The translations under genes and the position numbers were made by a program. Of a stretch of DNA of 34,813 bases, positions 15,977 through 24,542 are shown piece by piece (position 1 is the stretch's first letter; every line of letters begins with the position of its first letter). The stretch is from Bacteroidota bacterium (lineage in GTDB: Bacteria; Bacteroidota; Bacteroidia; Chitinophagales; Chitinophagaceae). Where the stretch lies: contig JAFDXH010000302.1 in NCBI GenBank assembly GCA_018268075.1, positions 1 to 34,813 on the forward strand, given 5' to 3'. The notes below the pieces were generated by a model. That model did not search any database and was not told where the DNA came from. It worked only from the letters and a program-made list of their open reading frames with translations.

Positions 15977-16114
15977 AAGTTTTAAAATCTGGAACTGTGC
16001 GTAAAGATGGGGTTTTTAAAGTAGTTGGCTGGTTAAAAAAGTTATAAATACAGCCGATGCCATATTACAAACGGAAGAAACAGCTTTAAATTATTTAAAA
16101 AAATAAAAGTAATA

Positions 16115-16990
16115 TTAATTTCTTTTATCAAGGCCCCAAGAAAGCTTATTTCTTATGGTCTGCAGGAAATTATTTTCATTCAGGCGTATTAGATTTATGT
16201 AAAATGATTCTTTCCTGATGGCAAGCAATACTTCCTTGCTCGCTATTTCGCGCCGGCTATCAAGCGTACATAGGAACCCGTCGGAGCGGCCTTCTACTTC
16301 AAAGGAAATAACCGAATCGTCGGGTATTACAAGTGGCCGTATATTCAGATTGTGTGGCGAAACAGGGGTAATGATAAAACTTTTGGAGTCTGGAAATACT
16401 ACCGGCCCATTGCAACTTAATGAATAGCCCGTAGATCCGGTAGGCGTAGCCACAATAAGCCCATCGGCCCAGTAAGTGGTAAGAAACTCACCATTCAGGT
16501 AGGTGTGTATCTTTATCATGGGCGATATATCCGTTTTGTGTATGGTGAATTCGTTGAGCGCAAAAGCCACACCATTAAACAAAGGCATATTGGCATCCAG
16601 ATGCACAAGGCTTCTTTTATCTATATTAAATGAACGGTTTACCAGCGATTCGATTGCTTCATGAATTTCATCGCGACCAATACTGGCCAAGAAGCCAAGG
16701 CGCCCATAATTTATTCCTAAAACCGGTATGCCTTTATTGCCTACATAAGTGATGGCATCCAGCAAAGTGCCATCGCCGCCAAGGCTGATCATGAAATCTA
16801 TGTTTTCGAGTGTGTCAGATTTATTAAAGGTGCTGTAATTTATATTTATAGGAAGTGCGCTATAGAAAAGATTAAAAAAATCCTGAAAAATAACGGGTTC
16901 TATTTTGTAAACGGAAAACTCAGCGAGTAATAATTTTAACCCTTCTAACTGTTCCGACTCCAGCCCGCGGCTATATATGGCTATTCGCAT
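16115..16990 (-). CDS. nadK: NAD kinase
   Basis: This 291-residue cytoplasmic enzyme phosphorylates NAD to NADP. It carries the defining GGDGTLLDA motif (71-79, catalytic Asp73), LGINYGRLGFLA (91-102), the NE/D element LNEFTIHK (N146, E147) and the glycine-rich TPTGSTGYSLSCNGP (182-196). The C terminus HNLNIRPLVIPDDSVISFE is also characteristic. Length is normal. It is the first gene of the minus-strand envelope cluster. Upstream lies the accessory block, whereas in many relatives a CBS-domain gene (here 6 kb away) is the neighbour. Confidence 0.96.
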   Translation of the reverse strand: MRIAIYSRGLESEQLEGLKLLLAEFSVYKIEPVIFQDFFNLFYSALPININYSTFNKSDTLENIDFMISLGGDGTLLDAITYVGNKGIPVLGINYGRLGFLASIGRDEIHEAIESLVNRSFNIDKRSLVHLDANMPLFNGVAFALNEFTIHKTDISPMIKIHTYLNGEFLTTYWADGLIVATPTGSTGYSLSCNGPVVFPDSKSFIITPVSPHNLNIRPLVIPDDSVISFEVEGRSDGFLCTLDSRREIASKEVLLAIRKESFYINLIRLNENNFLQTIRNKLSWGLDKRN

Positions 16991-16994
16991 TATT

Positions 16995-17002
16995 CAAAAA
17001 TA
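16995..17002 (-). promoter_or_regulatory. -7-like box TATTTTTG at nadK
   Basis: An exact TAnnTTTG match on the minus strand only 4 bp before the nadK ATG. If active, the transcript would be close to leaderless. A single 8-bp match in AT-rich DNA is weak evidence. Confidence 0.3.
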
Positions 17003-17113
17003 ATACTAAATGACTAAAATGTAGAGATGCCGATAATTCTAACCATACCTACGAGTTTTGAGCTTCAATAGGTGCTTATTGCACATACTTAAAAAACGTA
17101 TTATCTTTATTGA

Positions 17114-17290
17114 GTGAGCAGCAATATTTTTATACATGACAACTTTTTCCGCAGCATTTTTTCTAATAAAAAAATGGCAATTGCCTATCTGAAAAGCTAT
17201 ACTCCTGCCTCTGTAAGTAAGCGATTAAATTTTTCTACTTTAGCCCAGCTGTCAGATACTAATTTATCAGAGCTTGATAACTTAAAATTT
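17114..17290 (+). pseudogene. N-terminal remnant of an Rpn/YhgA-like PD-(D/E)XK nuclease
   Basis: A plus-strand frame beginning GTG encodes IFIHDNFFRSIFSNKKMA, IAYLKSYTPASVSKRL and NFSTLAQLSDTNLSE. This matches the start of the Rpn (recombination-promoting nuclease/putative transposase) family, whose N terminus reads H-D-x-F-F-K-x-x-F-S, then a stretch ending in S-T-L. The family is normally about 300 residues; here similarity stops after about 60 codons, and the frame runs on into the antisense tail of the neighbouring gene, ending at 17335. The catalytic PD-(D/E)XK core is absent. It is most likely a decayed fragment left by a rearrangement. Rpn genes themselves are mobile and spread within genomes. 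Confidence 0.6.
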
Positions 17291-17918
17291 ATTCGCCGCC
17301 ATATCCCGATTGATCTTTTACTCTTTTTATTTTGAATTTGCCGTTTTGAATATTGCATACAGGCGCAGGATTGTCATTATCATATACCATATTTTCTTTT
17401 ATTAAAAATGCGGTGCCAGTAAAAGTACCTTCTATAAAATCGCCAACTGAAGCCCACTTGGTAATGCTGATAAGAATACTTTGAGGGCTGAGTCGGTAAC
17501 CTTCTAAATTGGCATACCAACCAATGGAATTATCGTAATTGGTTTCTTTGGTAGCAGTAGCCGTTCCGGGGGTATTAATGATGGGAGCATATAAAGCTAC
17601 ACTGATGGATTGGTTTTTTTCATTTTGAATGTTCACTTTTAATACAGGCTCTTTTTCTCCATTGCCATCCGTATGAATTTTATCTACCCTTGCTGCATTG
17701 AAGTAACTGCCGGGATTAAGCACTTTTTCGGACGCAGCAGTTATAGCTATTTCTTTTGAAATGCCTTTGTCGTCTATCAAGGTGAAAGAAAGAGTATTAA
17801 AATCTTCTTTGCTGGGAGCAATTTGTTTTGCTGCCGGAACTGGTTTATTTTTTTGGGCAAGTAGTGAAGTACAAAAGATTACTGCAAGGGAGAGGCAAAT
17901 TGCTGTTTTTTTTGTCAT
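17289..17918 (-). CDS. Secreted hypothetical protein, DUF6252-like beta-sandwich
   Basis: A 209-residue protein with a type I signal peptide (MTKKTAICLSLAVIFCTSLLA, then QKNK). The mature part has no cysteine-rich or catalytic motif. Toward the C terminus, SVGDFIEGTFTGTAFLIKEN and VCNIQNGKFKIKRVKD follow the pattern G-x-F-x-G-T...I-x-x-G-x-F-x-V-x-R found at the end of DUF6252-type extracytoplasmic lipoproteins of Bacteroidota. It lacks a lipobox, so it is probably periplasmic or secreted. Function is unknown. It belongs to the accessory block between nadK and the CBS gene and converges with the Rpn remnant, which its 3' end overlaps by 47 bp. Confidence 0.7.
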   Translation of the reverse strand: MTKKTAICLSLAVIFCTSLLAQKNKPVPAAKQIAPSKEDFNTLSFTLIDDKGISKEIAITAASEKVLNPGSYFNAARVDKIHTDGNGEKEPVLKVNIQNEKNQSISVALYAPIINTPGTATATKETNYDNSIGWYANLEGYRLSPQSILISITKWASVGDFIEGTFTGTAFLIKENMVYDNDNPAPVCNIQNGKFKIKRVKDQSGYGGE

Positions 17919-18172
17919 GGCTATATTTTTTTTAAAATCGGATGAAAAAGTTTTTTATAAATTTTTATAATTATTGGCATCAGAGATTATCATTATTCTA
18001 TGATTATTCCTGATAACATATTTGTTATTTTTCAATCACTCATTTGCTTCTATTTTTCGTTGTATGCGGCACTTTTACTGTTTATAGTGAGCCTTTGCTC
18101 TTTAATAAATTTGTATTGCTTTCTCCATTTTTTATTTAAAAGAACAGTGTCGGTATTTATTTTTAGTAAAGT
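17919..18172. other. AT-rich intergenic DNA with no convincing gene
   Basis: The plus strand has a 63-codon hydrophobic frame (18000-18191) rich in Phe, Leu and Ile codons, which looks like a by-product of AT richness. The minus strand stays open for 41 codons in frame with the small peptide gene next door. I see no RNA gene or clear terminator. Confidence 0.4.
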
Positions 18173-18340
18173 TCAGATCGGCCTTTCATAACCTGCTTTT
18201 AAACCGTTGAGCAACGCAAAACCCGAGTCTGTTATGTTACATGATTTTGGGAAATAGCCTTTTACTCCGTAATTGTTATCTTGAGCTAAGGGGACTAAAG
18301 CATGCATAAATAATAATAAAAAGAGAATTTTGGTGTACAT
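18173..18340 (-). CDS. Possible 55-residue secreted peptide or truncated gene
   Basis: An ATG 14 bp after the stop of the neighbouring lipoprotein gene opens a 55-codon frame. Its start MYTKILFLLLFMHALVPLAQ is a convincing signal peptide, followed by a mature part of about 35 residues, DNNYGVKGYFPKSCNITDSG and FALLNGLKAGYERPI. The frame ends in TGA at 18173-18175, but the same frame then stays open for another 41 codons to a TAG at 18050. It may therefore be a small secreted protein or a longer gene cut by one nonsense codon. I recognise no family. Position and strand suggest co-transcription with the lipoprotein gene. Confidence 0.45.
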   Translation of the reverse strand: MYTKILFLLLFMHALVPLAQDNNYGVKGYFPKSCNITDSGFALLNGLKAGYERPI

Positions 18341-18354
18341 ACCTTACTGTTTTT

Positions 18355-18897
18355 TTATTGCTCCGTGAATGCGAATCCAGTAAAAGAAAATGGTGAAAAA
18401 CTCGCCACTACATTTGAACTATTATCAAATTCTTTACCTTCAAATTGCATGGCAGGAAAAATCACTTTTAATTTCCCGCTGTAAGTCACTAAGGCTACTT
18501 GAGTACTACCACTTACAGTGCTGAATTGAGAAACATGATTAACAGTTTTGTCGCCCACATATACCTGAGCAGTAATAAGGTTGGGTATAGATGCCGGTAG
18601 GCCTGTAGGCATATACACGGTGTAATTACCTGCCGGCGGTATATTTGGTTTGTTAAAAACCATTACAAAAAGTATTGCTTTGGTTTTGTTGTCATTCATG
18701 GCAGAATCTACCAATGCAGTATAATAACCGGTGCCGGTACTGTAATATCGTGTATTGACGTAAGTTTTTACTGATGTGTATTTTACTCCATTAAAAATAT
18801 AGCTGGTAGGCAAGGGCGTCGCTTCCTTTTTTTTGCAGGAAAATGCAAAGACTCCCATTATTAATACTGCTAAAAAAACATTGATTGATTTTTTCAC
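18355..18897 (-). CDS. Lipoprotein, DUF6252-like
   Basis: This 180-residue protein has a lipoprotein signal peptide (MKKSINVFLAVLIMGVFAFSC, lipobox cysteine C21, followed by KKKEA), so it is anchored to a membrane, probably the outer membrane. The mature part SYIFNGVKYTSVKTYVNTRY starts with the F-N-G-x-x-Y element common in small Bacteroidota beta-sandwich lipoproteins; later parts such as PPAGNYTVYMPTGLP and GSTQVALVTYSGKLKVIFPAMQFEG fit this fold. No enzymatic motif is visible and the function is unknown. It is 63 bp downstream of the OmpA-family gene, on the same strand, and may be part of its transcript. Confidence 0.75.
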   Translation of the reverse strand: MKKSINVFLAVLIMGVFAFSCKKKEATPLPTSYIFNGVKYTSVKTYVNTRYYSTGTGYYTALVDSAMNDNKTKAILFVMVFNKPNIPPAGNYTVYMPTGLPASIPNLITAQVYVGDKTVNHVSQFSTVSGSTQVALVTYSGKLKVIFPAMQFEGKEFDNSSNVVASFSPFSFTGFAFTEQ

Positions 18898-18959
18898 TTT
18901 TCTGATTTTAGTTGCTAAATAAAATTTTTAAAAAATATTAAAATTGTGTTTGACGCTTA

Positions 18960-20210
18960 TTATAGTTTTGTGAATTCCACCCTTCTGTTGTTGGCTTTGC
19001 CTTCTTTAGTATTATTATCGTTCAGGGGTTTTGTTTTGCCATAGCCTTTGGTAGTGAGCCTTTCGGGCATAATGGTCATTTTTGTCAACTGCTCTTTTAC
19101 TGCATCCGCTCTTTGTTGAGATAGCTTCATATTATATGCGTCTTCACCATCACTATCGGTATGGCCGCCCACTTCAAATTTTACTTCCGGATTGTCTTTC
19201 ATTATCTGCACTATCATATTCAAGGTGCCCATACTTTCTGGCTTGATAGTAGCTTTGTTATAGTCGAATGTAATGCCGTGAGTTATAATTTTAGGTTCAG
19301 TAAATTTTTTGCCAGGCACAATCATATTGCCACCCTCTGCTAATCGAAAATTTTTAAGCAGCATAGCCATTCCTTCGCTCGCATTTCCTCCGATAGCCAA
19401 ACAATTAGCCGAAAAACCACAATCTGGAATTACAACAATACGGTATTGGTCGCAATAGATTTTTACTTGCCTGTCTTTTACAGCAATTGCAATATGATGC
19501 CATTTGTTGTGATAGGTATCGCCCTTAATAGCTGCCGAAAGATCGCCTTGTAATTTTTTATCTCCAAAATCAAACTTGTAATAATCGTGATTGGTGTATA
19601 GGCCGCCTGCAATGTTTTTACCATTTCTTAATTCTAAATATACCCCTTCATTGCTATCGTAGCCCGCATCGAGCCATGTATCAAATTCAATGGTATATTG
19701 CGCCGGTAAGTATGTTTTAGCCTTTATGTTTGGCGTGTATTTGCTATAATATTTGGTGATGGCAAAAAAAGGTTCATTATCCTTTGTGTTTACTACGCCT
19801 TGACCACTTTCTATAGACCAATGGCTTGCAAATTCGCCGTCTATATCATCTCTAAAATCGTCTTCAAAGATTATTTTATTTCCAGGTACGAAATCGTAAT
19901 TATTGTATGGAACAAATGAGGCCTCATTTTGCTTTTGTGCAGGAATTGTGGGCTTGTTGGAATCGTTCTGATTAATAGTGGTTGCGGTTTGGTCAGGTGG
20001 TGTTGCTTTCTCTTTTGTTTTATTTTTTTTCTTAAAGATTCCTTTTATGGCATTTTCAGCTTTGTCTGCAGTATTGTTAGCCCCAGTATTTATATTAGAG
20101 TTTACTTTATTTTCTGCAGCATTTTTTGCTGCCTGCCCAGGATTATAAATTTGTGCTACCGAACTGCCATATATTGCCATCAGTAAGGTGAGTGCTATTA
20201 TTTTTTTCAT
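18960..20210 (-). CDS. OmpA family protein with a concanavalin/LamG-like domain
   Basis: The ATG at 20210 opens a signal peptide (MKKIIALTLLMAIYGSSVA, then QIYNPGQ); a longer in-frame version lacks signal features. The 416-residue product then has a low-complexity Asn/Lys/Thr-rich linker (about 30-95), a jelly-roll-like domain starting IIFEDDFRDDIDGEFASHW (about 115-295), similar to concanavalin-like glycan-binding or DUF1080-type domains, and a C-terminal OmpA domain (about 310-416) with FEVGGHTDSDGEDAYNMKLS, QRADAVKEQL and NRRVEFTKL. The OmpA domain binds peptidoglycan; the middle domain may bind glycan. It is divergent from the histidine kinase gene across 118 bp. Confidence 0.85.
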   Translation of the reverse strand: MKKIIALTLLMAIYGSSVAQIYNPGQAAKNAAENKVNSNINTGANNTADKAENAIKGIFKKKNKTKEKATPPDQTATTINQNDSNKPTIPAQKQNEASFVPYNNYDFVPGNKIIFEDDFRDDIDGEFASHWSIESGQGVVNTKDNEPFFAITKYYSKYTPNIKAKTYLPAQYTIEFDTWLDAGYDSNEGVYLELRNGKNIAGGLYTNHDYYKFDFGDKKLQGDLSAAIKGDTYHNKWHHIAIAVKDRQVKIYCDQYRIVVIPDCGFSANCLAIGGNASEGMAMLLKNFRLAEGGNMIVPGKKFTEPKIITHGITFDYNKATIKPESMGTLNMIVQIMKDNPEVKFEVGGHTDSDGEDAYNMKLSQQRADAVKEQLTKMTIMPERLTTKGYGKTKPLNDNNTKEGKANNRRVEFTKL

Positions 20211-20328
20211 TATTGATAATTTTTTTTGACGAGGTAAAAGTAGGTAGGGAGTAAATCGTAATTTATCCCCCAAAAGGTGGAATTTTTATAAACTTGGTTT
20301 GGCTGAAATTTGTATAACATTAATCTGG

Positions 20329-22290
20329 ATGCTTATTTTGAAAAAAATATTATTAACGGCACTCATTCTGTCAATGGCTAATATCCATTTTGCGCAGCAG
20401 CAAAAGCGAGATAGTATGATAGCGCTATTGCCCAAGGCAAAGGCTGATACAGATAAAGTAAAATTGCTGTATCGCATTGGAGATGAATTTGAAACCAATG
20501 AAGTGGAAAGGGCCTCTGGCTATTATACTCAGGCATTTAGCCTCAGTAAAAATCTCAATTTTACCAAAGGGATAATAAGGTATTACTCCAGCCAAGGCGA
20601 AATACTGAATATGAAAGGAAAGTATGCTGAGAGTATTGGCTTGCTCAAGCAAGGGCTGGAGCTTGCCATAAAAAAGGGTGATAAAATGCGGGAAGGAATT
20701 ATGTATGAGAATATGGGGAACACATTTGGGTATATGGAGGAGATAGATACTGCCGTAAATTGTTATTATCAAGCACTCAATATATTTGATTTATTTAACG
20801 ATACCGTCAAAATTTCCAATGTATATTCAGATTTGTCGAGCATATATACGCGCGTGGGCAAATTGGAAAAAGCACTTGAATACAGTGATAAGGCCATTCG
20901 AATTTTGCAAATAAATAGGGATGTTTATTTACTATCTGCAATGACTAACAGAGAAGCAATATTGTGGAAAATGAAAAAATATGAGGATGCAGAAAACCTT
21001 AATGATGAAATTATAAAATTAGCAATTGCCTTGCAAGATAATTGGGGCATAACTGATGCAATGGCTAATAAATGCAGCCACAATAGGGCTTTGGGGCAGT
21101 ATGCCTCACTGAAAAAAAATGCAGATGAATTATTTAACACTGCGCTTCATTTTGATAGCGATGCTATTAAATGTGCGGCATACTACTGGCTTGGCGAAGC
21201 AGATTTTTGTAACAGGAACTTTTTAGCAGCAAAAAAAAATATTGAATTAGCTATAGGCCTGGCAGAAAAAAATGGGCTCACTCAAAAATTAAAAGAAAAT
21301 TATCTGCTGTATTCAAAAATATTATTAGCGCTTACTGGCAATGTGGCCATGTCGGAAAAATTTACCACTGCGGCAGATTCTATAGAACAACAAACTATAA
21401 ATGAACAGGTTTTAAAAGCGGCACAAAATGCATCTGAAAAATATCAAACTGAAAAAAAGGATGTTCAATTAGAATTGCAGCGTGTAACTATTAAGGAGGA
21501 GCGGTTGTGGAAATATATTTTATCAGGTGCTTTGGTGGCATTCTTGACTATTGGCTTTATTTCATTGAAGTCTTACCGCAATAAACAAAGATTATTGATA
21601 TCGGAAGGAGCATTGCAGGAGCAGCAAATTGTCCGCTTAGAAAATGAAAGGCATTTAGCGGCTACAGAAGCTGTAATAAAAGGGCAGGAAGAGGAGCGCA
21701 GCCGTCTTGCCAAAGATTTGCATGATGGCCTTGGCGGCATTTTATCAAGCACCAAATATTCTTTTAATAATATGAAGCAGCAATTTATTTTATCGGAAGA
21801 AAACGCAAAAGCATTTGAAAAAAGTATGAGCATGTTAGACGAGTCTATTGCCGAATTGCGCCGCGTAGCACATAATATGATGCCAGAAACGCTAACAAAG
21901 TTGAGCCTTGATGAAGCCATTCAAGATTATTGCCTCCAAATATCTGACAGCTCTATTTTAAGGGTCACCTACCAGAGTTTTGGAATGAAGGAAATGAAGC
22001 CAGACGATACCATAAAAATAACTGCGTATAGAATAGTGCAGGAACTGCTAAATAATATGATTAAGTATGCATCTGCATCTAAAGCAATGGTGCAATTGAT
22101 TGCAAAAGAAAATATATTGCACATTACAGTGGAAGATAACGGGATGGGGTTTGATGTGAAGCAGCTTCCGTATGCTACTGGCATAGGGTACAAAAATATG
22201 CTGAGCCGTATCAATTTTTTAAAAGGAAAAATGGATATTCAGTCGGCTGAAGGGCTGGGTACATCTGTTTATATAGAAATACCTGTTTAA
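20329..22290 (+). CDS. TPR sensor histidine kinase (HisKA_3/NarX-type)
   Basis: The ATG at 20329 begins a signal peptide (MLILKKILLTALILSMANIH, then FAQ); a TTG 30 bp upstream is in frame but less likely. The 653-residue protein has periplasmic TPR repeats (about 30-350), a coiled stretch, one transmembrane helix (about 394-414, YILSGALVAFLTIGFISL), then a cytoplasmic kinase. The phosphorylation site is His465 in RLAKDLHDGLGG (HisKA_3), followed by the N box QELLNNMIKYA (571-581) and the G1 box VEDNGMGFD (601-609). This is the two-component class with tetratricopeptide sensors common in Bacteroidota. The response regulator starts 2 bp after its stop. The signal is unknown; the divergent OmpA gene is a possible target. 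Confidence 0.92.
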   Translation: MLILKKILLTALILSMANIHFAQQQKRDSMIALLPKAKADTDKVKLLYRIGDEFETNEVERASGYYTQAFSLSKNLNFTKGIIRYYSSQGEILNMKGKYAESIGLLKQGLELAIKKGDKMREGIMYENMGNTFGYMEEIDTAVNCYYQALNIFDLFNDTVKISNVYSDLSSIYTRVGKLEKALEYSDKAIRILQINRDVYLLSAMTNREAILWKMKKYEDAENLNDEIIKLAIALQDNWGITDAMANKCSHNRALGQYASLKKNADELFNTALHFDSDAIKCAAYYWLGEADFCNRNFLAAKKNIELAIGLAEKNGLTQKLKENYLLYSKILLALTGNVAMSEKFTTAADSIEQQTINEQVLKAAQNASEKYQTEKKDVQLELQRVTIKEERLWKYILSGALVAFLTIGFISLKSYRNKQRLLISEGALQEQQIVRLENERHLAATEAVIKGQEEERSRLAKDLHDGLGGILSSTKYSFNNMKQQFILSEENAKAFEKSMSMLDESIAELRRVAHNMMPETLTKLSLDEAIQDYCLQISDSSILRVTYQSFGMKEMKPDDTIKITAYRIVQELLNNMIKYASASKAMVQLIAKENILHITVEDNGMGFDVKQLPYATGIGYKNMLSRINFLKGKMDIQSAEGLGTSVYIEIPV

Positions 22291-22292
22291 TT

Positions 22293-22907
22293 ATGGTGCA
22301 AATATTTTTAGTAGAAGACCATCCACTTGTGATTGAAGGCATTCAAGCGATGATAGCAGAACACTCAGAAATAAACTGTGCGGCAGTATGTAAGAATGGA
22401 AGCGATTTAATCACTAAACTAAAAACCTTTCAGCCGGATGTAATTGTAATGGACATAAACCTTCCAGATTACAATGGAATTGATTTGTGCAAGGAGGTGA
22501 AAGAAAAATACCCGGCTATAAACATCATGGCGTTAAGCATAAACAATCAGCCCGCTATAATAAAAAAAATGATAGCCTGTGGCGCAAGTGGTTTTGTACT
22601 AAAAGATGCAGCCCAACATGAGATAATAAATGCCTTACTTACGGTAGCCAAGGGCAAATCGTATTTCAGTAAGTCGGCTACAATACTACTAAAGCAACCT
22701 GAAAATAATAAATTGCCAGCGCTAACCCGTAGAGAAAAGGAAGTATTAGAAAAGATTGCAGAAGGGCTTACTAACCCGCAAATAGCGGAGCAACTTTTTG
22801 TAGATGTGAGTACTATTAAAAGCCATCGTCAGAATTTATTGGCAAAGTATAATGTACAAAATACTGCGGCTTTAATCAAACTTGCTATAACAGAAAGGCT
22901 GCTTTAA
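22293..22907 (+). CDS. NarL/FixJ family response regulator
   Basis: This 204-residue protein has an N-terminal receiver domain (1-120) with the acidic pocket VEDH (7-10), the phosphorylated aspartate D54 in VIVMDINLPDYNG, the conserved Ser in MALSINN and Lys in FVLKDA. The C-terminal LuxR-type helix-turn-helix (about 138-204) reads LTRREKEVLEKIAEGLTNPQ followed by IAEQLFVDVSTIKSHRQNLL. It is the cognate partner of the upstream kinase: the 2-bp gap implies translational coupling. It should bind DNA as a phosphorylated dimer. No palindromic operator is obvious in the upstream region, so targets cannot be named. Confidence 0.94.
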   Translation: MVQIFLVEDHPLVIEGIQAMIAEHSEINCAAVCKNGSDLITKLKTFQPDVIVMDINLPDYNGIDLCKEVKEKYPAINIMALSINNQPAIIKKMIACGASGFVLKDAAQHEIINALLTVAKGKSYFSKSATILLKQPENNKLPALTRREKEVLEKIAEGLTNPQIAEQLFVDVSTIKSHRQNLLAKYNVQNTAALIKLAITERLL

Positions 22908-23022
22908 GGCTGTTGGGTGCTATTAATGAATATCCTTTTGGGTGATGTATTTTACAATAAACAAGAGCCTCATTTATTTTTACCAAAATTAATCTTCTGA
23001 AATTATCTTTAAAAAAACCTGG

Positions 23023-23685
23023 TTACATATCAAGATAGTTCATCAGGTTCTGATAGTTCACGCTAATATCATTCTCAAAAATTTCTTCTCCTATATAATA
23101 CACGACAGAGTACTCATACCTTTCAAATGAAGCAATGATAGTAGATACTTCTCTTTTGTTTAATTGCAGTGTAATACGCACTAATGTTGATGGAAGAAGA
23201 GCATTTACATTGAGGTGCTGAATAGTAGCACCATCACTTTCTACGATGCTGTTAATCTCCGATACGGAAAATTTAGATTGTTCGGCTTCTAAAATGATTA
23301 ATGCCCCCACCCCATCTGCCCCACACAAATTACCCAATTCCTTTAGCAAGTTCATTGCCGGAACGCTCCCTAAAAATTCCCCTTCATCATTGATTACCGG
23401 TACTATGTTTGCATGGTACAAGTTGCAAAATTGGGCAGCTTTCAAGAAGTGAACATTCGCATTAATAGATTGGGGTATGCTGCTATATGAAAGATCGCTC
23501 AAAAGTTTATCAGAATCTCGTACTTCTAAAAGTTCCGCCTCAGAAATAAAGCCATCAAATTTTTCGCCATCCAAAACGGTTAAATGAGATAGATTGTTAT
23601 TTTCTACCAGCACAAGGGCTTCTGCTACAGTAGCATTTTTTTGAATAGCAGGTATTAGGTTATCTATCAGTTGTGCGGTAGTCAT
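23023..23685 (-). CDS. CBS domain-containing protein
   Basis: The likely start is the ATG at 23685 (MTTAQLIDNLIPAIQKNATV); a longer in-frame version adds 15 hydrophobic residues. The 220-residue protein contains two CBS motifs in the N-terminal half (about 3-55 and 70-125), seen at VAEALVLVENNNLSHLTVLD and FCNLYHANIVPVINDEGEFL, followed by an ACT-like or regulatory C-terminal half (SVSEINSIVESDGATIQHLN; VRITLQLNKREVSTIIASFE). CBS pairs bind adenosine nucleotides, so a regulatory role is likely. In many Bacteroidota this gene is adjacent to nadK; here an accessory block separates them. It lies 51 bp after the alpha/beta hydrolase gene, probably in the same transcript. Confidence 0.85.
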   Translation of the reverse strand: MTTAQLIDNLIPAIQKNATVAEALVLVENNNLSHLTVLDGEKFDGFISEAELLEVRDSDKLLSDLSYSSIPQSINANVHFLKAAQFCNLYHANIVPVINDEGEFLGSVPAMNLLKELGNLCGADGVGALIILEAEQSKFSVSEINSIVESDGATIQHLNVNALLPSTLVRITLQLNKREVSTIIASFERYEYSVVYYIGEEIFENDISVNYQNLMNYLDM

Positions 23686-23736
23686 TGGTCTTATTTTGAT
23701 AAGCAAAAGCAAATTCAATAATAAAGACAACTAAAA

Positions 23737-24516
23737 TCAATTAATTGTTGCAGCAGGAGTTTTTAATTTGGTAAGAAAATCGCTAAGAATACGATTAAAC
23801 TCTATAGGCACCTCCATCATAGGTGCATGACCGCACTTGTCTATAAAGTGAAGTTCGCTGTTGGGAATAAGTTTGTTAAACTCCTCTGCCACAAATGGAG
23901 GTGTGATGGTGTCATTCTTTCCCCAAATAAGGCAAGTAGGTTGTTTTATTTGATTCAACTCTTCTCCCAGATTATTGCGAATAGCCGATTTAGCCAATGA
24001 AATAATCTTAATAACCTTCAACCGGTTATTGGTTATTTCAAAACATTCATTCACCAATTCTTCGGTGGCCATTGCAGGGTCATAAAAAGTCAATTGGGTC
24101 TTTTTGCGAATGTATTCCTTATCGCCTCGCTTTGGGTAGCTATCTCCCATACCATTTTCAAAAAGCCCAGAGCTGCCGGTAAGCGTGAGCGATTTCACTC
24201 TTTCAGGATTTTTTAATACATAAACGAGTGCCACATGCCCGCCTAAAGAGTTTCCTAATAAATGGATATTTTCATAATTGCGATGATCTATAAAGCGTTT
24301 TACAAATTTCTGTAAGCCGCCAACAGTAGTGTGCAGGAGGTCTAATTCAAACAGCGGAAGCATAGGTACTACTACCTTATGGGTGGTTTTAAAATGATCT
24401 ATCAAGTGAGAAAAATTACTTAGTGCACCAAATAGTCCATGCAATAATAGCAAGGGTTCGCCTTCTCCGGTTTCTATAAACTTAAATTTCCCATCCTGTT
24501 GTAATAATTCTTCCAT
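23737..24516 (-). CDS. Alpha/beta fold hydrolase
   Basis: With the ATG at 24516 the 259-residue protein starts MEELLQQDGKFKFIETGEGE, normal for the family; a longer start would add 21 residues upstream of the promoter-proximal region. It shows the oxyanion region LLLLHGLFGALSN, the nucleophile elbow LGNSLGG (Ser90), the acid LIWGKNDTITP (Asp202) and the catalytic histidine CGHAPMMEVP (His230). Esterase, lipase or meta-cleavage-product-hydrolase-like activity is possible; substrate is unknown. It is cytoplasmic (no signal peptide) and lies between cvpA and the CBS gene, sharing their strand. Confidence 0.9.
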   Translation of the reverse strand: MEELLQQDGKFKFIETGEGEPLLLLHGLFGALSNFSHLIDHFKTTHKVVVPMLPLFELDLLHTTVGGLQKFVKRFIDHRNYENIHLLGNSLGGHVALVYVLKNPERVKSLTLTGSSGLFENGMGDSYPKRGDKEYIRKKTQLTFYDPAMATEELVNECFEITNNRLKVIKIISLAKSAIRNNLGEELNQIKQPTCLIWGKNDTITPPFVAEEFNKLIPNSELHFIDKCGHAPMMEVPIEFNRILSDFLTKLKTPAATIN

Positions 24517-24542
24517 GGTAGTCAGTCTATCAGCATTTAAAG

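Noticed and set aside
18000-18191. 63-codon hydrophobic plus-strand frame that could be a small membrane protein
   Set aside because: Phe/Leu/Ile richness follows from T-rich DNA; it overlaps a better candidate on the other strand and has no recognisable start context.
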